7,820 bases of DNA from Leptolinea sp964424035. Its GTDB lineage: Bacteria; Chloroflexota; Anaerolineae; Anaerolineales; Anaerolineaceae. This document shows, in pieces, positions 1 to 5,477 of this stretch. The translations under genes and the position numbers were made by a program. Each line of letters starts with the position of its first letter. Within the stretch, counting starts at the first letter, position 1. The notes under the pieces are model-generated. The model had not been told where the DNA came from. It ran no database searches and saw nothing but the letters and a program-made list of their open reading frames with translations. The DNA is taken from assembly GCA_964424035.1 (NCBI GenBank), contig CAYRHB010000143.1, forward strand, positions 1-7,820, in the 5' to 3' direction.

Positions 1-1
1 C

Positions 2-400
2 ATCGAGGTTGGGCCGAAAGATGTGGAGAAAGGGACATTTGCCATGGCCCGCCGAGATATTCCCGGTCGTGACGGAAAATCTTTTGTCCCACAGCTGGAT
101 GCAGCCAGGACTGTGGCGGATATGCTGGACCAGATCCAGACGGGTATCTACCAAAAAGCCGTTGACTTCCGTAAAGATCACATATTCGATCCAAAGTCTT
201 ATGACGAAATGAAGGAAGTTCTTCAGGATGGTTGGGCTTATTCCTGGTGGTGCGGTGATGCCGCCTGTGAAGCCAAAGTTAAAGAAGACACCAAAGCCAC
301 AACCCGAAACATCCCGTTGGATCAGGAAGGTGGCAGCGGGAAATGTATTGTATGCGGAAAACCCGCGAGCGAGAAAGTTTATTTCTCTCGCGCTTATTGA
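2..400 (+). CDS. proS: Proline--tRNA ligase, archaeal/eukaryotic type, C-terminal part (5' truncated)
   Basis: Class II aminoacyl-tRNA synthetase that charges tRNA-Pro with proline in the cytoplasm. Only the last 132 residues are visible; the frame is open to the window edge, so the GTG at 23 is not the start. Visible residues 1-75 are the end of the anticodon-binding domain, with the IEVGPKDVEKG and MARRDIPGR signatures of this family. Residues 78-132 form the C-terminal domain found in the archaeal/eukaryal-type enzyme, with four cysteines at visible positions 84, 89, 115 and 118. The C-x4-C and C-x2-C spacing fits the zinc-binding knuckle known from the Thermus enzyme. The protein ends in Tyr (FSRAY), the conserved terminal tyrosine that in this family folds back toward the active site. 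The bacterial-type editing (INS) domain cannot be assessed because that region lies upstream. The next gene starts three bases after the stop, suggesting one transcript. Confidence 0.95.
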   Translation: MEVGPKDVEKGTFAMARRDIPGRDGKSFVPQLDAARTVADMLDQIQTGIYQKAVDFRKDHIFDPKSYDEMKEVLQDGWAYSWWCGDAACEAKVKEDTKATTRNIPLDQEGGSGKCIVCGKPASEKVYFSRAY

Positions 401-403
401 TTT

Positions 404-1216
404 ATGCCTGCTGTTGAACTGAACCGTCTTAAGAAACAGGCTGATGAGCTGGCTGCGTGCCTTCATCAGCCTGCAGAATTTAAACGATTGCTTTCCGACC
501 GCTTGGAGTATTATGCCGACCGTGTGACCCGGCCCGGGAATAAGGTCCGCCCGGCGCCATTGATTCCACGATATGGAGTTCCCGCATTGTTCCTTCAGAC
601 AGTGGAACACGCGTTACAACAACCGGCTTCCAACTCACCTGCCGAAGCTTTAGAGCTGGCAAAAGAGCTCTGGAAAGACAGCCACCTCGAACCAAAATTG
701 ATTGCCGCATCGCTGATCGGAATGGCAGCTAGGAGCGATCCGGGTGATGCCTCGGAATTACTGCTTCAATACTGCGTTCCCAAAGAGAACCCTCTGGTTC
801 AGGAAGCCTTGCTGCAACGCAGCGGCAGCCAGCTTCGCCAGGCAAATATCGATGTCTGGTTTGACCTGGTGGAACGCTGGATCAATTCAGGGCAATTGTC
901 CCAGCAGATCATCGGTTTTCGGGCTTTACACGATGTGATCGAAGACCGTGAGTTTGAGAATTTACCGGTGATCTACCGGTTGCTTACCGTTCCTTTGGAA
1001 TCGGTTGACCGGACAACCATGCATGAATTGGAACCATTGATCACCACACTGATCCGCCGTTCACCCGTGGAGACATCATATCTTTTACGACAGTGTTTCA
1101 ACCGGACCCATAATCCCATCCTTGCCAGGTTGATCCGGAAATGCCTCCCCTTGTTCCCCCCGGAAGGGCAATCTACCTTGCGCAAGGTTATTCAGGAGCA
1201 GGAAGCATCCGGGTAA
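404..1216 (+). CDS. Helical (HEAT-like) repeat protein, distantly AlkD-like
   Basis: 270-residue, probably soluble protein without signal peptide or membrane segment, predicted almost entirely alpha-helical with paired amphipathic helices typical of HEAT/ARM-like solenoids. The segment around residues 84-105 (ALELAKELWKDSHLEPKLIA) resembles the 'LW...E.r..A' repeat of the AlkD-type DNA alkylation repair family. Residues 149-157 (IDVWFDLVE) resemble the AlkD active-site region, usually W-D-x-V-D. Here Phe153 and Glu157 sit where I would expect the Trp and the catalytic Asp, so base-excision activity is doubtful. The ATG lies three bases after the proS stop and has no clear Shine-Dalgarno, which suggests translational coupling. 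It could equally be a generic HEAT-repeat scaffold. The CDS is secure from length, in-operon position and codon pattern; the family assignment is an inference from remembered motifs. Confidence 0.85.
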   Translation: MPAVELNRLKKQADELAACLHQPAEFKRLLSDRLEYYADRVTRPGNKVRPAPLIPRYGVPALFLQTVEHALQQPASNSPAEALELAKELWKDSHLEPKLIAASLIGMAARSDPGDASELLLQYCVPKENPLVQEALLQRSGSQLRQANIDVWFDLVERWINSGQLSQQIIGFRALHDVIEDREFENLPVIYRLLTVPLESVDRTTMHELEPLITTLIRRSPVETSYLLRQCFNRTHNPILARLIRKCLPLFPPEGQSTLRKVIQEQEASG

Positions 1217-1228
1217 ATAGGTAAATTC

Positions 1229-1237
1229 TGGTATAAT
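1229..1237 (+). promoter_or_regulatory. Extended -10 promoter for rpsO-pnp
   Basis: TGGTATAAT gives a perfect TATAAT (1232-1237) with the upstream TGn extension, starting 13 bases after the stop of the preceding gene. There is no recognisable -35 hexamer 16-18 bp upstream, which is tolerable for extended -10 promoters. It would start transcription near 1244 and give rpsO an untranslated leader of about 80 nt. rpsO-pnp could therefore be expressed independently of proS, although read-through from upstream is not excluded because no terminator is seen between them. Confidence 0.65.
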
Positions 1238-1305
1238 TTATCCCTTGACTGGTCCGGTTCGCGGTTCGAAAGGACTGCGGATTTGGAGACCTGCGAATAA
1301 TCAAA

Positions 1306-1310
1306 AGGAG
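1306..1310 (+). promoter_or_regulatory. Shine-Dalgarno of rpsO
   Basis: AGGAG lies 13 nt before the ATG of rpsO, a little further than ideal. CTGC (1291-1294) and GCAG (1313-1316) flank it and could pair to place the site in a loop. S15 represses its own translation through leader structures in several bacteria, but I cannot identify a known S15-binding motif here. Confidence 0.6.
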
Positions 1311-1323
1311 TTGCAGAAGTCAT

Positions 1324-1593
1324 ATGATCACAAAAGAAGCAAAAAACCAACTTATTGAACAGTATCATCAGCATGATGGTGATACCGGCTCGGCCGAAGT
1401 GCAGATCGCTATATTATCCAAACGCATCGCACAACTTACCGAGCACCTGCGCAACAACAAGCAGGATCATTCCTCACGACGCGGATTGTTGAAAATGGTC
1501 GGTCATCGTCGTCGTTTGCTCGCATATTTGCGCCGCAAAGACTACAACCGCTATATTTCCATAACCGAAAGCTTAAGCATCCGCAAGAAGTAG
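1324..1593 (+). CDS. rpsO: 30S ribosomal protein S15
   Basis: Primary 16S rRNA-binding protein of the small subunit platform, binding the helix 20-22 junction and nucleating S6/S18 assembly. The length of 89 residues is the family norm. The conserved blocks are visible: HDGDTGSAEVQ near residues 17-27, which is the rRNA-contact loop, and DHSSRRGLLKMVGHRRRLLAYL near 48-69, followed by RRKD. The protein is very basic and helical throughout, as expected. The ATG start is fixed by family length and by the upstream AGGAG. It is followed by pnp, the classical rpsO-pnp order found in many bacteria, and is preceded by its own extended -10 promoter. Confidence 0.98.
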   Translation: MITKEAKNQLIEQYHQHDGDTGSAEVQIAILSKRIAQLTEHLRNNKQDHSSRRGLLKMVGHRRRLLAYLRRKDYNRYISITESLSIRKK

Positions 1594-1601
1594 CGTGAAC
1601 G

Positions 1602-1656
1602 TGAGAGCAGGCAAGAGGATTAAACTCCAGACTACCTGCTCTCATATCAATTTTTT
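1602..1656 (+). promoter_or_regulatory. Intercistronic stem-loop between rpsO and pnp
   Basis: TGAGAGCAGG (1602-1611) and CCTGCTCTCA (1635-1644) form a perfect 10-bp stem with a 23-nt loop. The loop can add a small inner GAG/CTC pairing (1615-1617 with 1625-1627). A run of six T follows at 1651-1656, but it is separated from the stem by six bases and the loop is large, so an efficient intrinsic terminator is unlikely. It may be a partial attenuator or an RNA-processing hairpin. In E. coli the same gap carries a terminator and an RNase III-cut hairpin used for pnp autoregulation. The pairing is seen directly; the function is inferred. Confidence 0.6.
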
Positions 1657-1685
1657 GGCCCGTCAGTTGGGAATTGAAATTCGTT

Positions 1686-1700
1686 GAGGACAATGTCCTC
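1686..1700 (+). promoter_or_regulatory. pnp leader hairpin
   Basis: GAGGAC (1686-1691) and GTCCTC (1695-1700) form a perfect 6-bp stem with an AAT loop, 41 nt before the pnp start. Its 3' arm overlaps CTCCC (1698-1702), which can instead pair with GGGAG (1725-1729) beside the pnp Shine-Dalgarno. The two pairings are mutually exclusive. Regulatory use is a hypothesis only. Confidence 0.4.
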
Positions 1701-1729
1701 CCCGGTTTTCAGTCCCTAACAGGCGGGAG

Positions 1730-1734
1730 AAGGA
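1730..1734 (+). promoter_or_regulatory. Shine-Dalgarno of pnp
   Basis: AAGGA, within a purine-rich stretch beginning GGGAG at 1725, lies seven nt before the ATG at 1742. It fixes the start of pnp. Confidence 0.75.
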
Positions 1735-1741
1735 TAGGAAC

Positions 1742-3985
1742 ATGACACCGAATGTCAAACAATTTACCGCCTTGGTTGGCGGTAAACCGGTTATCTTTGA
1801 AACCGGTAAGCTGGCCGCGCAGGCCGGAGGAGCCGTTACAGCCCGACTTAACGACTCCGTTATTTTTGCCGCTGCCACCATGGGGGCGCAACCCCGTGAG
1901 GGTCAGGATTTCTTCCCGCTCACTGTGGAATATGAAGAGCGTATGTATGCCGGAGGACGCATCCCCGGTTCCTTTTTCCGGCGTGAAGGCCGTCCGAGCC
2001 AGGAAGCCATTCTGGTAGCCCGCCTGACTGACCGCCCGCTGCGTCCGCTTTTTGATCAATCCATGCGCAACGAAGTCCAGGTGATCCTTTTCACTCTATC
2101 CGCGGATACGGAAAACCCGTTGGATGTGCTGGCCATCAATGCCGCTTCAGCGGCGATCATGATCTCGGATATTCCGTGGGCTGGACCTGTTGGAGCTGTG
2201 CGGGTCGGTCGTGTTGATGGAAAACTGGTGGTCAACCCCACATACCCTGAAATTGAAAAATCAGACCTCGATTTGCGTATCGCCGGGACACGGGATGCCA
2301 TTTTGATGGTTGAATGTGGATCCGATGAGGTTTCGGAAAAGGATATGGTCGAAGCTTTGACTTTTGGCCATAATGCCATTCAGCCATTGATTGATACGCA
2401 ATTGCAGATGGCTTCCGAGATCGGCAAGGCGAAACGTGTTGTGCCTCTCTTCCCGTTGGAAGGATCTGTGGTTGATGAAGTGTCCGGCAAGATCGCTCCG
2501 GCCCTTCATGCCGCACTTGATGCTCCCCACACCAAGGCGGAATTGAATGAAGCCGTTGACAAAATATCAGCCGACCTTGTGGTTGAAGCCGGTGAGGATG
2601 AAGAAAAGGCAAAAGCTTACAAAGGAGCCTTTGAAGAAGTCTATAAGAAAGTCGTTCGGGAACGCATTCTTAAACAGGGTAAACGCCCTGACGGACGTGG
2701 TTTAACCGAGATACGTCCCATCTGGTGCGAAGTGGGTGTCAGCCCGCGCGCGCATGGTTCCGGTTTGTTCACCCGTGGTGAAACACAGGTGCTTACCATG
2801 GCCACTCTTGGAACACCGAAAGAAGCCCAGGAATTGGACAACCTGTCACCGGTTGATTCCAAGCGCTACATGCACCACTACAATTTCCCGCCGTATTGCA
2901 CCGGTGAGGTAAAAATGTTGCGTGGTCAATCCCGGCGTGAGATCGGACACGGCGCCCTGGCTGAAAGAGCTCTGGTGCCGGTTATTCCTGCCGAAGAGAC
3001 ATTCCCCTACACGCTCCGCCTGGTTTCCGAGGTCCTCTCATCGAACGGTTCTTCATCCATGGCATCTGTCTGTGGTTCGACCCTGGCACTGATGGATACC
3101 GGAGTTCCCATTAAAGCTCCTGTGGCTGGAGTAGCCATGGGCCTCATCAAGGAAGGTGATGATTACTCAATCCTGACCGATATCCAGGGTTTGGAAGATC
3201 ACCTGGGTGATATGGATTTCAAGGTAGCCGGAACTGAAGCTGGTATTACGGCACTACAAATGGATATCAAGATCTCCGGTATTACCCCTGAGATCATGGC
3301 GACTGCGCTTTCACAGGCGCGTGAAGCCCGGTTGTTCATCATAGGCAAGATTACAGATACCATCCCTGAACCACGCAAGGATCTGAAACCCCACGCTCCA
3401 AGAATCACTGTGATCAAGGTTCCTGTTGACAAGATCGGAGCCATCATCGGCCCGGGCGGAAAGAATATCCGCAGCCTGCAGGAAGAGACCGGAACAAAGA
3501 TCGATATCGATGATGACGGCACGGTTTACATCGCGGCTGTTGATGGGATTGGTGAAGCTGTGGCCCGTGAGCGGATTGAAGGTCTGACTGAATCTCCGGA
3601 GATCGGCCGGATATATACCGGTAAAGTTGTTCGCATAGCCGATTTTGGTGCGTTTATTCAGATCCTGCCCGGTGTTGACGGCATGGTACATATCAGCCAA
3701 CTCGACTCGGAACGGGTCAACAAGGTGGAAGATGTCGTCCAGATGGGTGATGAACTGACTGTTATGGTCACCGGTATTGATCCGCAGGGAAAGATCCGCC
3801 TGTCACGCCAGGCTGTGTTGGAAGGCTGGACGGTGGAAGAAGCTGCGGAGCATGACCGCAAAGGCCGGCCCAGCGGTGACCGAAGCGGAGGCGATCGTGG
3901 TGGTCGATCCGGTGGACGTTCATCCTACGGCTCACGCAGCGGCGGCGACCGCGGTAATGACCGCGGAGGGCGCTTCCGCCGCTAG
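1742..3985 (+). CDS. pnp: Polyribonucleotide nucleotidyltransferase (PNPase)
   Basis: Phosphorolytic 3'-5' exoribonuclease that releases nucleoside diphosphates; trimeric, cytoplasmic, central to mRNA turnover. The 747 residues cover the full family architecture. The first RNase PH domain (about 14-145) carries FFRREGRPS and LTDRPLRPLF. A helical linker domain follows at about 150-300. The second, catalytic RNase PH domain (about 315-540) has the phosphate-binding SNGSSSMAS (Ser438/Ser439) and the metal/catalytic Asp486, Asp492 and Lys494 in LEDHLGDMDFKVAGT, matching the E. coli positions. The KH domain (about 555-615) has the GxxG loop GPGG at 570-573, and the S1 domain spans about 621-692. 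The final 50 or so residues are a low-complexity, Gly/Arg/Ser/Asp-rich tail ending RGGRFRR. The start is fixed by the Shine-Dalgarno and family N-terminus. It lies downstream of rpsO and ends in a strong terminator. Confidence 0.98.
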   Translation: MTPNVKQFTALVGGKPVIFETGKLAAQAGGAVTARLNDSVIFAAATMGAQPREGQDFFPLTVEYEERMYAGGRIPGSFFRREGRPSQEAILVARLTDRPLRPLFDQSMRNEVQVILFTLSADTENPLDVLAINAASAAIMISDIPWAGPVGAVRVGRVDGKLVVNPTYPEIEKSDLDLRIAGTRDAILMVECGSDEVSEKDMVEALTFGHNAIQPLIDTQLQMASEIGKAKRVVPLFPLEGSVVDEVSGKIAPALHAALDAPHTKAELNEAVDKISADLVVEAGEDEEKAKAYKGAFEEVYKKVVRERILKQGKRPDGRGLTEIRPIWCEVGVSPRAHGSGLFTRGETQVLTMATLGTPKEAQELDNLSPVDSKRYMHHYNFPPYCTGEVKMLRGQSRREIGHGALAERALVPVIPAEETFPYTLRLVSEVLSSNGSSSMASVCGSTLALMDTGVPIKAPVAGVAMGLIKEGDDYSILTDIQGLEDHLGDMDFKVAGTEAGITALQMDIKISGITPEIMATALSQAREARLFIIGKITDTIPEPRKDLKPHAPRITVIKVPVDKIGAIIGPGGKNIRSLQEETGTKIDIDDDGTVYIAAVDGIGEAVARERIEGLTESPEIGRIYTGKVVRIADFGAFIQILPGVDGMVHISQLDSERVNKVEDVVQMGDELTVMVTGIDPQGKIRLSRQAVLEGWTVEEAAEHDRKGRPSGDRSGGDRGGRSGGRSSYGSRSGGDRGNDRGGRFRR

Positions 3986-4004
3986 AATGGATTTAATTAT
4001 CCCT

Positions 4005-4038
4005 GAGAGACAGACAATTATGTCTGTCTCTTTTTTTT
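4005..4038 (+). terminator. Intrinsic terminator after pnp
   Basis: GAGACAGACA (4007-4016), loop ATTA and TGTCTGTCTC (4021-4030) form a perfect 10-bp stem followed directly by eight T (4031-4038). It lies 20 bases after the pnp stop. It acts on the plus strand; read from the minus strand the stem is not followed by a T-run, so termination there is uncertain. Its T-run ends two bases before the stop codon of the convergent minus-strand gene. Confidence 0.95.
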
Positions 4039-4040
4039 CC

Positions 4041-5237
4041 TTAACATTGTGTTGGATCGTTCCTGGATTTGAAACACATGCAGCAGATCATCCAGAGAAT
4101 ATACAGGATGTACATTCCGTAATACGTCGCCCCGTCCCAGACATGATTCAGACTGAGAAATAATAACAGCCAGGAAGAAGCAACCATCGCATACCAGATA
4201 ATGGATGTCAGGATTGGTCTGGGTGTCCATTCCTGCAGGATCCAGAACATGAATGGTAAAAGAAATATCATCTGGTCATATGAAAGACCGGTAGGATGGA
4301 ATAGATACGTTACAAATCCACCTAACGCCAGCACGGCAAGGAAAGGATTCTTTTTTATCCACCACCGGTAAATAGCCCACGCCAGGACCAGTGAAAACAA
4401 TACAATAAGAAGGATGTAGGCGGGCGCACGCCAGGTATCGGGTAATTGGTCAATCAACGGGGTTACCGGGATCTGCCCGCCAATATAACCCGGATACCGC
4501 TTCAGCAGACCCACCCATCGGGTGAGCCAATCGGGGATTAATAGAAAACTGAAAACCAGCAAACCGCCGATCCCGGCAAAGAAGCTTTTAATAAAAACAA
4601 AATTATGCTTTGTGATCGCAGTCAGCAGGAAAACGAGAATAAAGAAAGCAGAAAATTGCGGTTTGATGGTTGCCCACGACATTAACAGACCGAGAACGAT
4701 CGATTCTGAATTCTGTTCTTTCAACAACCCGGGAATCCGGCCTGCCAATAGAATAAGGATGCACATGACCGGCATATTCATGTTTCCAAGTAACAGGCCG
4801 AAGGTGAGTGGATAGAGAAAAAACAGGGAAATGAGAAACCACGGGGATACCCGCCGGAACCCGTAAATCACGCTGAATGGAATGCCGATGATTGATGCAG
4901 CCATCCAGACTGCCTGTGCCAGTGGAAATGGAAGGCCGGTCAATGGCAGTATGGGGATCAACCCATAGGGAGGGTAGACATACCGTAGTTGGTCTTCACC
5001 TTCCCGGGCCGGGTGTTTGAGCACAGCCATCTGACTCTGTTCCCCGACTGTCTCGTCATACGGAGAACCAGCCCCCGTAGTGATCTGTCTGCCCGCCACA
5101 TAATAGATAAAAAAGTCACTTCCCAGTGTATTTTCCCTGGTTGCCAGATAAATGGCTCCTGTTACGATACTGAACAGGAGAACTCCCAGTAAAACGGGAA
5201 TAACCCGCCGGAAAAATCCCGGGAAATGATTATTCAT
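4041..5237 (-). CDS. GT87/DUF2029-type membrane glycosyltransferase
   Basis: Polytopic membrane protein of about 398 residues with roughly ten hydrophobic segments. It resembles the GT87 (DUF2029) family of polyprenyl-phosphate-sugar-dependent glycosyltransferases such as mycobacterial PimE. Visible hallmarks are DFFIYYVAGRQ just after the first membrane segment, where the Asp (codon 5115-5117) is the likely catalytic base in the extracytoplasmic loop; RYVYPPYGLIPILPL, the family's 'YpP' motif; GNMNMPV; and ATIKPQ. Donor and acceptor cannot be told. The frame also contains ATG at 5252 and TTG at 5261. I prefer the ATG at 5237 because it overlaps the upstream stop as ATGAATAA, a typical coupling overlap, and no start has a clear Shine-Dalgarno. 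It is the last gene of the minus-strand set. Confidence 0.85.
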   Translation of the reverse strand: MNNHFPGFFRRVIPVLLGVLLFSIVTGAIYLATRENTLGSDFFIYYVAGRQITTGAGSPYDETVGEQSQMAVLKHPAREGEDQLRYVYPPYGLIPILPLTGLPFPLAQAVWMAASIIGIPFSVIYGFRRVSPWFLISLFFLYPLTFGLLLGNMNMPVMCILILLAGRIPGLLKEQNSESIVLGLLMSWATIKPQFSAFFILVFLLTAITKHNFVFIKSFFAGIGGLLVFSFLLIPDWLTRWVGLLKRYPGYIGGQIPVTPLIDQLPDTWRAPAYILLIVLFSLVLAWAIYRWWIKKNPFLAVLALGGFVTYLFHPTGLSYDQMIFLLPFMFWILQEWTPRPILTSIIWYAMVASSWLLLFLSLNHVWDGATYYGMYILYILWMICCMCFKSRNDPTQC

Positions 5238-5448
5238 TGTTGTCTGTTTCATGGATTTCAAGTGCCATCAGTGCCGTCCGGGCGCTGATTACCTGTGGGT
5301 CCTGCCATCCGTCTTCAGTTACCATGCGTTTTAAATGTTCCCGAACTTCTCTCTGGCTTTCCGGATCAAGCAGGGAATACCGTCGCCGGATTCGTGCCGG
5401 ACGGCGTGAAAGGATATCATCCCAGATCTTTTCAAGATAGTGTGACAT
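5230..5448 (-). CDS. Small conserved-looking hypothetical protein
   Basis: 72-residue soluble protein, helical and rich in Arg, Glu and Asp. The order is IWDDILSRRPARIRRRY, then a turn LDPESQREVREHLKRM, then TEDGWQDPQVISARTALMAL. Short proteins of this pattern (a 'LSR.P..I...' helix, a 'L...E...V..HL.RM' helix, a 'GW...Q..SA..AL' helix) are familiar to me from Chloroflexota genomes, but I know no function. The ATG lies 29 nt after the sensor gene's stop. No convincing Shine-Dalgarno is seen, so translation may depend on the upstream gene. Its stop overlaps the glycosyltransferase start by eight bases, which supports it being a real gene. The opposite-strand frames in the same stretch look like shadows. 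Confidence 0.75.
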   Translation of the reverse strand: MSHYLEKIWDDILSRRPARIRRRYSLLDPESQREVREHLKRMVTEDGWQDPQVISARTALMALEIHETDNNE

Positions 5449-5477
5449 GTTCGCTATGCAGCCAGTATTGGAGTAGG

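Noticed and set aside
1245..1250. TTGACT as a -35 box for rpsO
   Set aside because: No -10-like hexamer occurs 16-18 bp downstream (around 1268 the sequence is GAAAGG), so the extended -10 at 1229-1237 is preferred.
1674..1679. TTGAAA as a -35 for a separate pnp promoter
   Set aside because: The expected -10 position around 1697 is CCTCCC, not AT-rich.
2232..2612. 126-codon open frame on the minus strand inside pnp
   Set aside because: It lies wholly inside a clearly coding, full-length PNPase; its product has no recognisable domain and looks like an antisense shadow. The same holds for the minus frames at 1709-2059, 2056-2379, 3199-3522 and 3311-3700.
3777..4163. 128-codon plus-strand frame running past the end of pnp
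   Set aside because: It overlaps the PNPase tail out of frame, crosses the strong terminator and runs antisense into the glycosyltransferase gene; no start signal or domain.
5238..5261. Upstream TTG (5261) or ATG (5252) as start of the glycosyltransferase
   Set aside because: Possible, but neither has a clear Shine-Dalgarno and the added residues are not needed before the first membrane segment. The ATGAATAA overlap at 5237 is the more typical coupled start. Not excluded.
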